A stretch of 64,000 nt of DNA from Chaenocephalus aceratus (Eukaryota; Chordata; Actinopteri; Perciformes; Channichthyidae): NCBI GenBank assembly GCA_023974075.1, contig CM043792.1:17451373-17515372 (forward strand). The letters are read 5' to 3'. A model generated the notes under the pieces. It had not been told where the DNA came from and searched no databases. It worked only from the letters and a program-made list of their open reading frames with translations. Each line of letters opens with the position of its first letter. The stretch's first letter is position 1. The position numbers and the translations under genes are program-made. Of the stretch, positions 52,091 through 63,247 are shown in pieces.

Positions 52091-52740
52091 TGTCTAACCC
52101 GTGCCCAGAGGGGGCCACACCCTTACCTGCAGGTGCGTGCAGGTAATCCCACCTGGTCGACGGTGTCCGTCTGTCAGCCTAGACGAGCCTGGTGATAAAG
52201 TGTGCCAGGACAAACGAAAAGTACAGAGAAAGCACGAGAGGAGCGGGAACACCCATACGAAACTACGTCGACCCAAAGACCCCGTACCCCTCAACCCATC
52301 TCGTTGCTGAGCAACCTGGCGGTGGGGCTAGGGGAGATAAGGCCCGTGGGACGGACGAACTCCCTATCGGTCAGGGACACCTTGAGGCAGGAATATCCCA
52401 ACCCTAGTTTGCGTGCTCCGCCCTCCCAGCATGCAACAGGTCCGAGTCTGGGCAGAGGCGTTGAGAGGAACGTGTTTGGACCATCAGGCCTCACATGGGG
52501 GACACGGGGGCAAAGAGGGTAAAAAAGGGGCAACATACAGTATCAGGAGGACAACATGTTTATACGTCATCTTGTTTACGCACTGGGGATTCCTTCATGA
52601 TAAGGGAGGGTATTTCCTCTGCTCATGATGAGATAAACACTTTAAAACCAACTCTGTTCATGATAGCCCTCACTTGGTTCGTCTTGAGTACTGTACATTG
52701 CATGGCCGCAACAGGGGGGACATCTTCTCCAGCTGAATGA
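52090..52740. other. GC-richer unique-looking block, possibly a retroelement remnant
   Basis: About 650 bases of clearly higher G+C than its AT-rich surroundings, without introns or a sustained conserved reading frame. It starts with a short hairpin (TTACCTGCA 52123-52131 against TGCAGGTAA 52138-52146). The right third has 'gataaacactttaaaacc' and a pyrimidine-rich end, a little like the R-U5 part of a long terminal repeat. No paired copy or coding core is visible, so a solo LTR is only a guess. Confidence 0.3.
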
Positions 52741-53087
52741 AAGTGGAGGCTGGTGGTGTAAGCAGGTCTGATGACAGATTGTTGCCTTCAGTTTCTGAAA
52801 GGGATCAGCAAGAATGGAATAATTATGTATTGGACTTCAACTCAATGCAATTCAAGATACATTAATAGCTCTCAAAAAATATAAAATAAGGGAGCAAAGA
52901 TTATAAGAAAGAGATAAATATACTGGGGTTAATGGCAGCAGCCCACTATTAGCTTGGTAACTGTATCCAACACCATAAATAAATGTTTAGTCAAAAGGTG
53001 CAGAAAGTGCAAATGCATTGGTCGATCTATAATTTGGCGGCAGTAGCTAGGTCTGTAGGGGAAAAAAGTCCCGATTGGACCAAATAC

Positions 53088-53200
53088 AGAGTGTCGACTG
53101 GTAGCTCGAGAGGTCCCAGTTCACTTCCTGGGCCCAGTCGAGGTGCCCTTTAGCAAGGCACTGAACCCCTAACTGCTCCCTGGCACTGAAAACTGGCAGA
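53088..53200 (+). mobile_element. Degraded tRNA-type SINE fragment
   Basis: Contains 'actggtagctcgagaggtcc', a B-box-like 'cccagttcacttcc', and the fish SINE body words 'gaggtgccctttagcaaggc' and 'actgaacccctaactgctcc'. It is diverged and incomplete. Confidence 0.6.
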
Positions 53201-53299
53201 CATGTTGCTCTGTTAGCGCATGTGTAGGCCCTGTCTTTGCACGTGTTTATGTGTGTATTTCGGCCTGTGTGTGTAATGTAAAATATACTAACAGATTGA

Positions 53300-56200
53300 A
53301 GAAATACATTTACCCCATGGGGCTTGTACAGTAGAGGTTAACAACACCTTACTATCATCCTTGTCCTATTGACGAAGGGATTTGAACCATTGAAAAAATA
53401 AAAATAGTAAAGCATTTTGAATAGAATACATTGTCAATCCATTCACATAACCTCTGTGACATACAATTTGATGAAAATGAGCAGAATAAACCAGAGCACA
53501 GTGCCTTAAACTCGAGGTTAAAAGATAATAGCATACATTAGAGACAACTTCGAAAAAAGGAACATCATTTTGTGTCACATGTGTTAATATTGTAATCTCA
53601 TATCAATAATTTGAATTCCAGATCAGATAAACATAATAAAATACAAAATGTATCAGTCTTTAATTTATGCTAAGCAGCTTCTAAGCAAACTGAGCTAATA
53701 GGCTTCTTAATTATGCAACAGTTTATCCACATGTATGGGAATGTTTTCATTCCATTTTCAAATTCAACAAGCACATTGAGTGGTAAACTGAAGTGTTACG
53801 AAGGCATAACTGCAGTTCAATCTATTTACTTATCACAAGTAAGTTGCAAATGTAACCTTGTTGCATTTCGTCATTTTCCTTATATTGCTCAAACGGCAGT
53901 GTATACTTATAGGAACGAAAGTAACGGACAAGGAGAAAATATTGTGATTGTGGTATTACTACAAGAGCTTTCTGTTAAAGAGGTAAATAAAAAAATGATT
54001 GAGTTGTTGTAATGTGATGTTGATGTTGTCTAATGCACAAAAGCCTCTATTGTGGTCTGCCTGCTTGTAAAATGTGTATTTCATGGCTTTACCGGGGAAT
54101 TTCACATAAACAAGTCCATTGTGTGGAGATCTTGTTCAAGCCACGTGAATTCTCAAAAAAAATTATAAAATATTGTCACAATGTGGAGAAACGTTACATT
54201 TGGGTTACTGCAGCTTTTTTTGACAACCTGTTAATCCCGGCAGCCAACGCCCCCGGGGGCTGCAGGCTTTTTTTCATGAAACTGTGTCTCAGGGCTTCTT
54301 AACATTTAATAACCTAATAACGTGTCATACCCACTTAACGGGAAGAAACTCAGCTAACTGACAATATGAACAATTTTTAGCTAAACAAAACACAACTCAA
54401 ACACCAAGCCTCTGAATTAGCACTAAGCGAAAAAATGCTAACGCACTTGGCACAGAACTGACGGTAGAAATACTTTATTACTTATCGGATCTGCAGAAAC
54501 AAGATATCAGCTAGCAAGCTGAGATTCCACAGATTCTAGGGGTATAAGTATCATCACTGGGCAATCAAAACGGGGATCGCCGATCGCAGCAGGGGAAGCA
54601 AAACCCAGACATCACACAACGTAGCTTTACGGAGCAAAAACGGAAAATAAGTCTTACCGTTGCTGTTATTCTGATCAAAAGTTGTGTTCAATGGCATTAA
54701 AACGATAAAAACGCTGCTGAAGGTTAATCCATAGGTTAATCCAATGTGTCTGTGTCACTTTGAAATGATTACTGATAATCCATTATTCCATTTTTGTCAA
54801 AAACTGAGATTTCAAATTAGCTGCTATTAGAGCTACAACCCAGCTTTCGGTTTTGGGCATTCTGGCTATGCATCAGTCATTCACCAATGGGTAATGTTTA
54901 GATGTATTTTAGGAACTTCCCTCTCGATTATATCGGCTCTAACGGTTCAAAAGAGGTGTCAATCATCAAAATCGACCGAGGGGTCCAGAGATATGGAAAA
55001 TGCACCCAAATGACCCCAGTGTTTTTTTTTCTATTCTAAATCTCTCTAAAAAGGTCAAATGTCACTTGTTTTGCATCAATCTTGATACAGGGTACTTATT
55101 ATATGTTATAGTTTGGATTCCTAAAGCTTTTAGTCTCCGATCCCATCATTCAAGGGTGGTTTTCACTATAAGTAATGTTTTTCTTTTGGACGGACACTAT
55201 CATTTAATTAAATTTTTACTATGCTCAATCTGAATTTACTTTAAAAAAAAAAAAAAAAATATTGATTCTGACTTCACTCCATCCAACTCACAGGTTTATC
55301 ATTGCTTTGAGAAAAAAAAACGTTATTTACCCCTTTTAGAAGTGAAGTTATAGTAATTTGTTCTGGGAATGTCATTTTCGAGCCTGAGACCTGAAAAACA
55401 GGCTATGGGGTTAACAATGTGTGCTTTAAATCACTTTTGCCAGAGTGGGAGCCTGAGTCACGGGTGATATAAAGGAAATATTCAAAAGAAAAGATAACGC
55501 TTGACTTCCCATGTCCTGAAACTAATTAGGAATGCAGGAAGGAATTGGTGTGTTAATGTGGTTTGTTAGGGATGTTTCCTTTAGGGCATCACCGTCAAAT
55601 GCCGAATGAAAAGAAGGTGTTAATTTGTACAGGCTTATATGAGTCTGTTAGCATGCTAACATTTCCGAATGAGCACAAAACAGAAAAGACAGGTGAGGCT
55701 AATGGGTATTTTATTCAACAGATGAGGGAATCAAAGTGTCTGTACCTTCGACACAATAGTGATACATAGATACACCCCACAGTGAGGCCCCCAGCTAAAC
55801 ACACTGTGACAGGCCCCGTTATCACCAGTGTGTGGAAGCTATCTGCTAGGTCCATGTGTCTCAACATACAGCACACAGACACTCCCAGTCTTCATGCAGA
55901 CTTTTTAAATCCAGATCAAATGTTCATGGTCTTTAATCTGAACATTGTGTTGATTCATTAGCAAATGGAAAAACAAGGAAAGTTTACTTTATTATTATTA
56001 CTTTATCCCACAGCAAGATGTCCGTCTGTAGAATAAAATGTGTAGACCTTTAATTAAAATATGGCGCCTCCTATGATTAGGAAAAGGCTATAATGCAAAT
56101 TCAATAACTTGTTAAACTCTAATGTAATGCAATAGTGTTTTGAATAGTACAATAAACAGTTAAATGATATGGCATATATTGTGTGTTAGTAAAAATACTT

Positions 56201-56948
56201 TTATATATATATATATATATCTGTAGTTGTTAAACGCAGCCCCCCATTCACTTCAATTGCACTCAAATTAGAATGAGCAAATTATTTAAAAATTATCCTT
56301 TAGGGGTTGAGGTTTTCCTCTAAGATTTTATAAAAAAAGAACATACAATAGGGTTCCTTTTAACAATCTAAGCCAACAGTATATAACATAAATAATCTAT
56401 AGCAGAAGCAGGTTTGAGGTAAAAATGTGATTTGGAGTTCTTACAACTGTTTAAGAAAAAGGGAATACAAGGACAACCTACTGATGGTGGCTGGATTACA
56501 AGGCAGCTAGTGTTGGGTTTTTCGGTGGTGATAATGCGCTGATGAGGAGCCAAATGCCATCGTCGAACAATGACATAACCCTAAATTGATATACTCTTTC
56601 TGGGAAAGTTTTGCAGTCTTACAAAGTAGATTTAACGTGCCATTTTTCACATTGATCGACAATTTCCACAAGGTTAAATATATTTCACCACCTTCAAATG
56701 AGGCTTTGTTCAGAAGTCACAGAGAACTTCAAAGCAAAGTCTAACTTCAATATTTTGTTCATTTTCAAAGCTCGAATTTGTGGACTACCTTCGCAGCACA
56801 GGCTCTATCTGCATCAGAACAAGAGGCTGCTGTGAGTTATCACTGAAAGCCAGAGACAGCCCCACGGACCCACCTAGTCAGTGTCGGACATCAAACCCCC
56901 CACCCATTTACAAGAAAACAGAGTGGGGCATGTTGACTCCACTATATC
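53300..56948. other. Repeat-poor stretch with no recognisable gene
   Basis: AT-rich sequence with scattered short open frames on both strands, none with a recognisable domain. Minor features are a 17-base A run at 55243-55259, a TA microsatellite near 56204-56220 and a CCCGGGGGC hairpin-like word near 54250. A GC-richer patch at 54540-54610 ('cggggatcgccgatcgcagc') and a donor-like 'acg|gtaag' on the minus strand at 54655-54660 could mark a leader exon of an unseen gene. Confidence 0.4.
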
Positions 56949-58428
56949 GAAATAAAAAAAGGAATTCAACCATTTTGATTATTCAAGCTGTAATAAAACA
57001 ATTAAAGCTCACTTTTCATAGACTCTGATGTTCTTCTCATGTTCTAAAGTTCAAATAAAAGGGACTTTGTTTACATTAAATGGTCAAGAAGTTATGGAAC
57101 TTTATTATTTGTGAGTTTAACAAAATATGACAAATGGCATCAGTAACAGATGTGATATGAATTTCTATAAAGTTGTCTCACATTCTTGGTCATATTTTAT
57201 ATACAGTATGTAATGAGTATAACATGTCCAGTAAGTATAAAGTGTTTCCTAATACTGTGTATTCAACCACTATGGAATATGTATGTGGGCAGACAAAACT
57301 GAGTTGTTCTGTGTGTGAAGTAACCTCAAGTCACTCCACAGGCACATGTTGATGCAGACCAGTTTGTCAAGACAAAAAAGGGCAAGACTAGGCTGAGAGC
57401 AGAGGCTATACCCACCATCTTCGTGCATTGCCCTGTGGTCAAAAAGAGAAGGGCCCCTGCACCACAATTCACCCGGGGCCTGTATCTACAAAGCCCGTAG
57501 CTCATGATCACAGCTGTAGGAGCCAATTAACTGTGGGTATAAAGGTAGGAACCTATGTGTGTTGGGGAGAGGTTCCGCCGGAAGGCCCATACATTACATT
57601 ACATTACATTGCATTTAGCTGACGCTTTTATCCAAAGCGACTTACATACAGTTTTTGAACACACACACAAGGAGCACACACGGAGACACACACGGAGAAC
57701 ACACACACAAACACGGGATTACAAGCAAAGCAAAGGTATTGTGTAAACAGTAATATCGTGTGGTGAATATGGAAAGAAGCAAGTAAATAGTCAAGAAGCT
57801 ATGTTGCCAGGGCACTAAGATACATTAGGAAACAATATAATTAAATATGAAGTATATACAGGTTATAGTATTTCAGAAGATTTTTGCGTTTAATTAAACA
57901 ACATTCATTTAATACATTTAGATTTTATTCACCTTTTGTTTGTAAAAACAACTTTAGTAACTAGAGAATGCAATTCCTGAAGAAATTGCTAGTGGGAATG
58001 CTTTATGCTGAAATATAATGTGTGGATGACTGAATGGTTTCCATATGAATGAATATTATGTTAAAAAGTAGCATGAAATTCCAAATGTATAAATAATGTT
58101 CAAGATTTAAGGCTTTGAATGTAGAATGTTATTCGTAGGAAAAGTTGAAAATGCAAAAAGACCTGGTGAAATAGTAACATTTGGCACATTTTATTTTCAA
58201 AAACCAGAACATGGGAGAAAAAACTATATAAAACTTTTCAAATCAATTACTAACAAATTATATTCAGTAAAACCACGAGTGAAAAGATGAAAATCTGTCA
58301 AACAATACATGAACAAAACTATATAAAACTGTTTAAATCAATTACTAACAAATATACAATTACTAACAAATATAATTGTTTTATTACAGCTTGAATAATC
58401 AAAATGGTTGAATTCCTTTTTTTATTTC
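56949..58428. repeat. Perfect 56-bp inverted repeat flanking 1.37 kb
   Basis: Bases 56949-57004 and 58373-58428 are exact reverse complements. The arm begins GAAATAAAAAAAGGAATTC and ends AATAAAACAATTA. The enclosed segment holds the duplicated block 57088-57826, plus near-direct copies of 'tcaattactaacaaat' at about 58240 and 58340. No target duplication is seen outside the arms. Either an inverted-repeat element or a fold-back duplication would explain it. Confidence 0.9.
57088..57826. repeat. Duplicated block, copy 1 (pair of 63248-64000)
   Basis: Matches 63248-64000 almost base for base. The main difference is the number of ACACACGGAGA units near 57670-57700, which gives copy 2 an extra 14 bases. 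It contains an inverted SINE tail (57611-57650) preceded by CATTA repeats. It is non-coding on both strands as far as I can tell, and small open frames conserved in both copies follow simply from the high identity. Confidence 0.95.
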
Positions 58429-58432
58429 ACAC

Positions 58433-58677
58433 GGCATCTATTGCACGTCTGTCCGTCCTGGGAGAGGGATCCCTCCTCTGTTGCTCTCCCTGAGGTTTCT
58501 CCCATTTTTCCCTTTAAACTGTGGGTTTTCTTCGGAAGTTTTTCCTTGTACGATGTGAGGGTCTAAGGACAGAGGGTGACGTATTGTCATACTGATATTC
58601 TGTACACACTGTGAAGACCACTGAGACAAATGTAACATTTGTGATATTGGGCTATATAAATAAACATTGATTGATTG
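58433..58677 (+). mobile_element. Teleost LINE 3'-end repeat
   Basis: Contains 'gcatctattgcacgtctgtc', 'cgtcctgggagagggatccc', 'gctctccctgaggtttctcc', 'tttttccttgtacgatgtga' and the end 'gatattgggctatataaata' followed by a TTGA/TGAT tail. I recognise this as the 3' end of a high-copy fish non-LTR element. It carries no reverse transcriptase. Confidence 0.7.
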
Positions 58678-59173
<496 letters not shown>

Positions 59174-59484
59174 AAATGTGTTGGAAGCAGTAGGATTGGC
59201 TTCAACCCATTATGAAGGCTTTAAATGTGAATAGATAATATTTGAAATATTATTAGTATTTGTTGTATTTATGTTATATATTTGTTTAATAATATAATTT
59301 GTTTAACTCCAGTGTACAAATGTGAGTGGTCAGGATCCATTATCAAAAAGACCGTCATGCATTAAGACTGACATGCAGAAACAGCCTTGAACGTGTCAGT
59401 TGGAGCGATGACATCATCATGTTCCATTACACAGGTGTTTATATTTGAGCTAACGAGGTGTGCAGTAATAATTTAAGTTATAGT

Positions 59485-60321
59485 TTAAGTAATAATATTA
59501 GGATTAGTGTGAACAACTAGTTTACATGTTAGGCTAACAGTGCCTTGGTTAAAGAGCCTGTTGCTGTTTATTTATAGCTTTGAATTCTTTAAAACCAATA
59601 TTATCTTCTTAAACTTGTATGGTAGTCAGGAGCATCACTTTCTAATGTTTATTGATATATGTCAATAAATGCTTTAAAATTCAGATTAGATTAATTTCTA
59701 CCATTTTCTTAAATTCATGGTAGTTTCAGTAATCCCATGGTAATTGAGGACACAAGTTATTTAAATGACTAATGTCATCTTTATGGCTTTCAGAAAGGAC
59801 AGGAGACCGACAGGTGACTATCAAAGGACTAGCAGCAGCAGCAGCAGCAGCATGAGGATGATGATGATGATGTTAAATGTGTTGTTTTAGGAACATCCAT
59901 TACAAATACATGGAATTCAATAAACATTGAATAGCATATCATGCAGTTTGTCTGTGCCTTTTCCTCCGTGTTGTCCTGGTTTGCTGTGCTGCCTCCTAGT
60001 CGCCACCATGGTTTGCTGTGCTGCCTGGGGATGCTCCAATCGCTCAGAGAAAGGAGTACGAATGTACGGCTTCCCCACTGACACAGAGCGGAGGAAAAAA
60101 TGGCTGGCTCAAGTCAGCAGGAGCAATTTCACGACCAACAGCAACAAAATATGTGAGGTAATTATATACAAACACTGCATTTGCACTTTTTCACAAAACG
60201 AAAACCACACCATTGGGAAAGCTTAATGTTTTGTTTAATACAAAAAAACAGGGAAAGGCTTGAAAAACACAGAGTTGAGACTCAGGGTGCAGGGTGAGGG
60301 TCTCAATGCAGGTATTCAGGC
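59485..60321 (+). repeat. Duplicated THAP unit, copy 1 (pair of 62311-63123)
   Basis: Matches 62311-63123 with very few substitutions. Differences include an extra 12 bases (AGGAGACCGACA) near 59800 and longer CAG and GAT triplet runs (59830-59866) in this copy. The match begins at TTAAGTAATA and ends at GGTATTCAGGC. It carries the THAP exon at 60008-60157 and its leader. Confidence 0.95.
60008..60157 (+). CDS. THAP-domain first coding exon, copy 1
   Basis: The ATG lies in an ideal Kozak context (gccaccATGG) and opens a 50-codon exon ending at a GTAATT donor. The protein starts MVCCAAWGCSNRSEKGV and continues with RMYGFPTDTERRKKWLAQVS. This is the first part of a C2CH THAP zinc finger: the C-x4-C pair, the Phe-Pro motif and the invariant Trp are present. 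The C-x2-H pair and AVPTIF box would be in a second exon. THAP fingers bind DNA in host factors and in P-like transposases. No second exon was recognised before the next copy, so this is an incomplete gene or part of a mobile or duplicated unit. An identical exon recurs at 62811. Confidence 0.7.
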
Positions 60322-61981
60322 GGGTGATTTGCTACAGCGATCATTAGTTTCTCCTCCATCTTTTTTTGAAATATAGAAATGAACGGTGGGATATCTCTCC
60401 CAGCTTAGACGCGGTTTGATTGGCTACGGCTTGAGCTGTCAGATTTTCCGAAAACGGGATTTGATTGGCTGGCGCTGGCTACTCCGTCTCCGGCGACGGA
60501 CTGCTATGCTACCCACAATTCAGTTCGGCGAAAAAGCGAGGCAACGTGACGTCACCCCATTCAAAGTGAATGGGCAGATTGAAGCTGTCGACGCTGTAGT
60601 GTGGACGGGCCGTAACTCTGACATCACTCACTCTGCCTTAACGAGCTGCGCAATGTTAAAGTTCAAATGTTAAAAATGTGATGAATTATGGGATGTATGT
60701 CTGGAATTATGAAAGTTATGAATGAGAAAAGTAATAGCAATCGATTCCCGACCGAGCTGAACGTTTTGATGTTTGAACGGAGTTTCTGCAATGTTCAATG
60801 CGGGAGAAGCGCGTTAAAATAAGTTGGCGGAATAATAAACTTTTCGTCCGTAGAATAACAGTTAGTTGGAATGCTGTTAACAGCATTCCCAATACATTAA
60901 TGTTTGTAGCATGTAACCTGAATATGACATCTGAGTTGGTTGCTAACAAGGTAATGAACTTAAAATAAATAAAATAATCTTATGTACTGAGGTTGCGCTA
61001 GACTTTTTCGCTGCCCGTCATTTTGACGGACAGGATCGTAAAACTTCCGTCAAAATCCAGAATTACCCGTCGGCCTATACACAACTCTGACGGGGGGGGG
61101 GGAAAGCATGCTCGTGAACTGTCAACGGGGGGGGGGGGGGGGGACAGTTCACATGCGCCGTGTTATGCATGGCTGCTGCACCTCGCGGGAGCGTGCACAG
61201 CGTAAAGCCAAAAGGTGTGCGGCTGCTACCGTGAGGAAATATCATCCTGAAATTACAATGGGCTTTAATGGAGGAATGTTGAATGTTTTTGTCACTTCAT
61301 GCCCTCAAGAGGCATTTTGTTGAATTATTTTTGCTTAATTATTTGTAATTTGTCAAGCTACAGGATGTTTTCCTACGTTTGTCATGAAAATGTATGTCTC
61401 AGGAATGTAGGGTTTGGGAATTATGGCAGTTTAAAAAATATATATGAAGGCAAATTTCAAACTGTCCTCCACTAACGGAGCGTCCACACTACAGCTTCAA
61501 AAAAAGCTTGAAGCTGGGCGTGTCTGAAGCTTGGGGAACCAATCACATGAATCTCCCGCCCCCGACATACAAAGCAAAAACCCCCGGGGATTTTATGGGA
61601 GCAATACATATGTAAACTCCCCAAACAGGCGAAAACCTACCAGTTTCACCCACTGTCTCTGCCACCTCTCTCCATGCCTGGTTCCTCCGGTTTGTATCCC
61701 GGTAGGTGAAGAGGGTCTGGTCAGCGCCATATAGATAGAAGAGTTACGACAACGGAAGTCCAAAAACGGTTATCGTCACGTGGGTCATGTAGACGAGGAT
61801 CGTTCCCCGGAAGTTCATGGCGGGCAATGTGAATGCATTGATAACAGGAGATAAAACTACGATTTTTGGTAATTATTAGTGAATAAAGGTTTTGATTTGC
61901 AATATTTATACAACAAATCGATATGTGTATGTATTTACATCAATATGTTTTAAAAAATAAAATAGAATTTGCTAATATTAA
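60322..61981. other. Mixed repeat-derived spacer between THAP copies
   Basis: The sequence at 60579-60613 ('gaagctgtcgacgctgtagt' then 'gtggacggg') and at 61476-61503 ('ggagcgtccacactacagct') are reverse-complementary in their core. They look like right and left ends of members of one DNA-transposon family, but face outward, so they belong to two truncated copies. The middle has 'ccgtcattttgacgg' and a G-run hairpin at 61114-61152. No conserved protein domain was read. Confidence 0.5.
61114..61152. repeat. 10-bp hairpin with a G17 run
   Basis: GTGAACTGTC (61114-61123) is the exact complement of GACAGTTCAC (61143-61152). Between them is AAC followed by a run of G ending at 61143. A second G run of about 11 lies at 61092-61102. 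The G tract could form a quadruplex. Confidence 0.85.
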
Positions 61982-62310
61982 AGGTGGGGTAGGTAAGTTT
62001 GAGAAACCGGCTCGAGATCGCTAGAATTTGAAAATACACAACAGGAGAATGACCAATGAGGGCACGAGATAAGTTTGTGCCCCGATGGAAGGCTGACAGG
62101 CAGGTAGGCCATCCAGTTATTTTAGCCAGGCCGGCTAAACGGATTGGTTGTACTTTTTACAGTATTACGGCTTCTACAGATGACATTTTTTTATGGATTT
62201 TTTGTCAAAGCACTTAAGATATTCATTGCTATCGGGATGTTAAGAGCATTCCATGGAATATAACAAAAAGTGTATCTCGAGCCGGTTTCTGAAATGTACC
62301 TACCCCACCT
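61982..62310. mobile_element. TTAA-flanked MITE (piggyBac- or Kolobok-like)
   Basis: Left terminal repeat AGGTGGGGTAGGTAAGTTT. The reverse complement of the right terminus is AGGTGGGGTAGGTACATTT. Both continue to 'gaaaccggctcgagat', so the imperfect terminal repeats are about 37 bp. The element is 329 bp, flanked by TTAA on both sides (61978-61981 and 62311-62314), and has no coding capacity. TTAA targets are used by piggyBac and Kolobok transposases. Confidence 0.9.
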
Positions 62311-63123
62311 TTAAGTAATAATATTAGGATTAGTGTGAACAACTAGTTTACATGTTAGACTAACAGTGTCTTGGTTAAAGAGCCTGTTGCTGTTTATTTA
62401 TAGCTTTGAATTCTTTAAAACCAATATTATCTTCTTAAACTTGTATGGTAGTCAGGAGCATCACTTTCTAATGTTTATTGATATATGTCAATAAATGCTT
62501 TAAAATTCAGATTAGATTAATTTCTACCATTTTCTTAAATTCATGGTAGTTTCAGTAATCCCATGGTAATTGAGGACACAAGTTATCTAAATGACTAATG
62601 TCATCTTTATGGCTTTCAGAAAGGACAGGTGACTATCAAAGGACTAGCAGCAGCAGCAGCAGCATGATGATGATGTTAAATGTGTTGTTTTAGGAACATC
62701 CATTACAAATACATGGAATTCAATAAACATTGAATAGCATATCATGCAGTTTGTCTGTGCCCTTTCCTCCGTGTTGTCCTGGTTTGCTGTGCTGCCTCCT
62801 AGTCGCCACCATGGTTTGCTGTGCTGCCTGGGGATGCTCAAATCGCTCAGAGAAAGGAGTACGAATGTACGGCTTCCCCACTGACACAGAGCGGAGGAAA
62901 AAATGGCTGGCTCAAGTCAGCAGGAGCAATTTCACGACCAACAGCAACAAAATATGTGAGGTAATTATATACAAACACTGCATTTGCACTTTTTCACAAA
63001 ACGAAAACCACACCATTGGGAAAGCTTAATGTTTTGTTTAATACAAAAAAACAGGGAAAGGCTTGAAAAACACAGAGTTGAGACTCAGGGTGCAGGGTGA
63101 GGGTCTCAGTGCAGGTATTCAGG
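62311..63123 (+). repeat. Duplicated THAP unit, copy 2 (pair of 59485-60321)
   Basis: The near-identical partner of 59485-60321. Its left limit coincides exactly with the TTAA at the right edge of the MITE. Unlike copy 1, it runs on, after about 125 unshared bases, into the second duplicated block at 63248. Confidence 0.95.
62811..62960 (+). CDS. THAP-domain first coding exon, copy 2
   Basis: Encodes the same 50 residues as the exon at 60008, with the same ideal Kozak context and GTAATT donor. The one visible base change (a Ser codon to Asn-neighbour region, tcc to tca) is silent. Preservation of the frame and donor in both copies fits either recent duplication or selection, and the sequence alone cannot separate these. 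No following THAP exon is visible before the window ends at 64000. Confidence 0.7.
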
Positions 63124-63247
63124 CTCCATTGAATCCCCCTCTGGTTCTTGTGCTGAAAGAGGGAGTAACAGACAGGAGAAAGGGTTATACACACCTATAT
63201 AACACACCTATTGGATGGGAGATAAGGTGTGGTCTTCGTTCCCAACT

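Noticed and set aside
52090..52740. Solo LTR of a retroelement
   Set aside because: No TG...CA ends with a flanking duplication and no second copy could be shown, so it is listed only as a GC-richer block.
53713..54302. Two adjacent open frames of 99 and 89 codons
   Set aside because: No family resemblance, no splice or promoter context; chance frames in AT-rich spacer.
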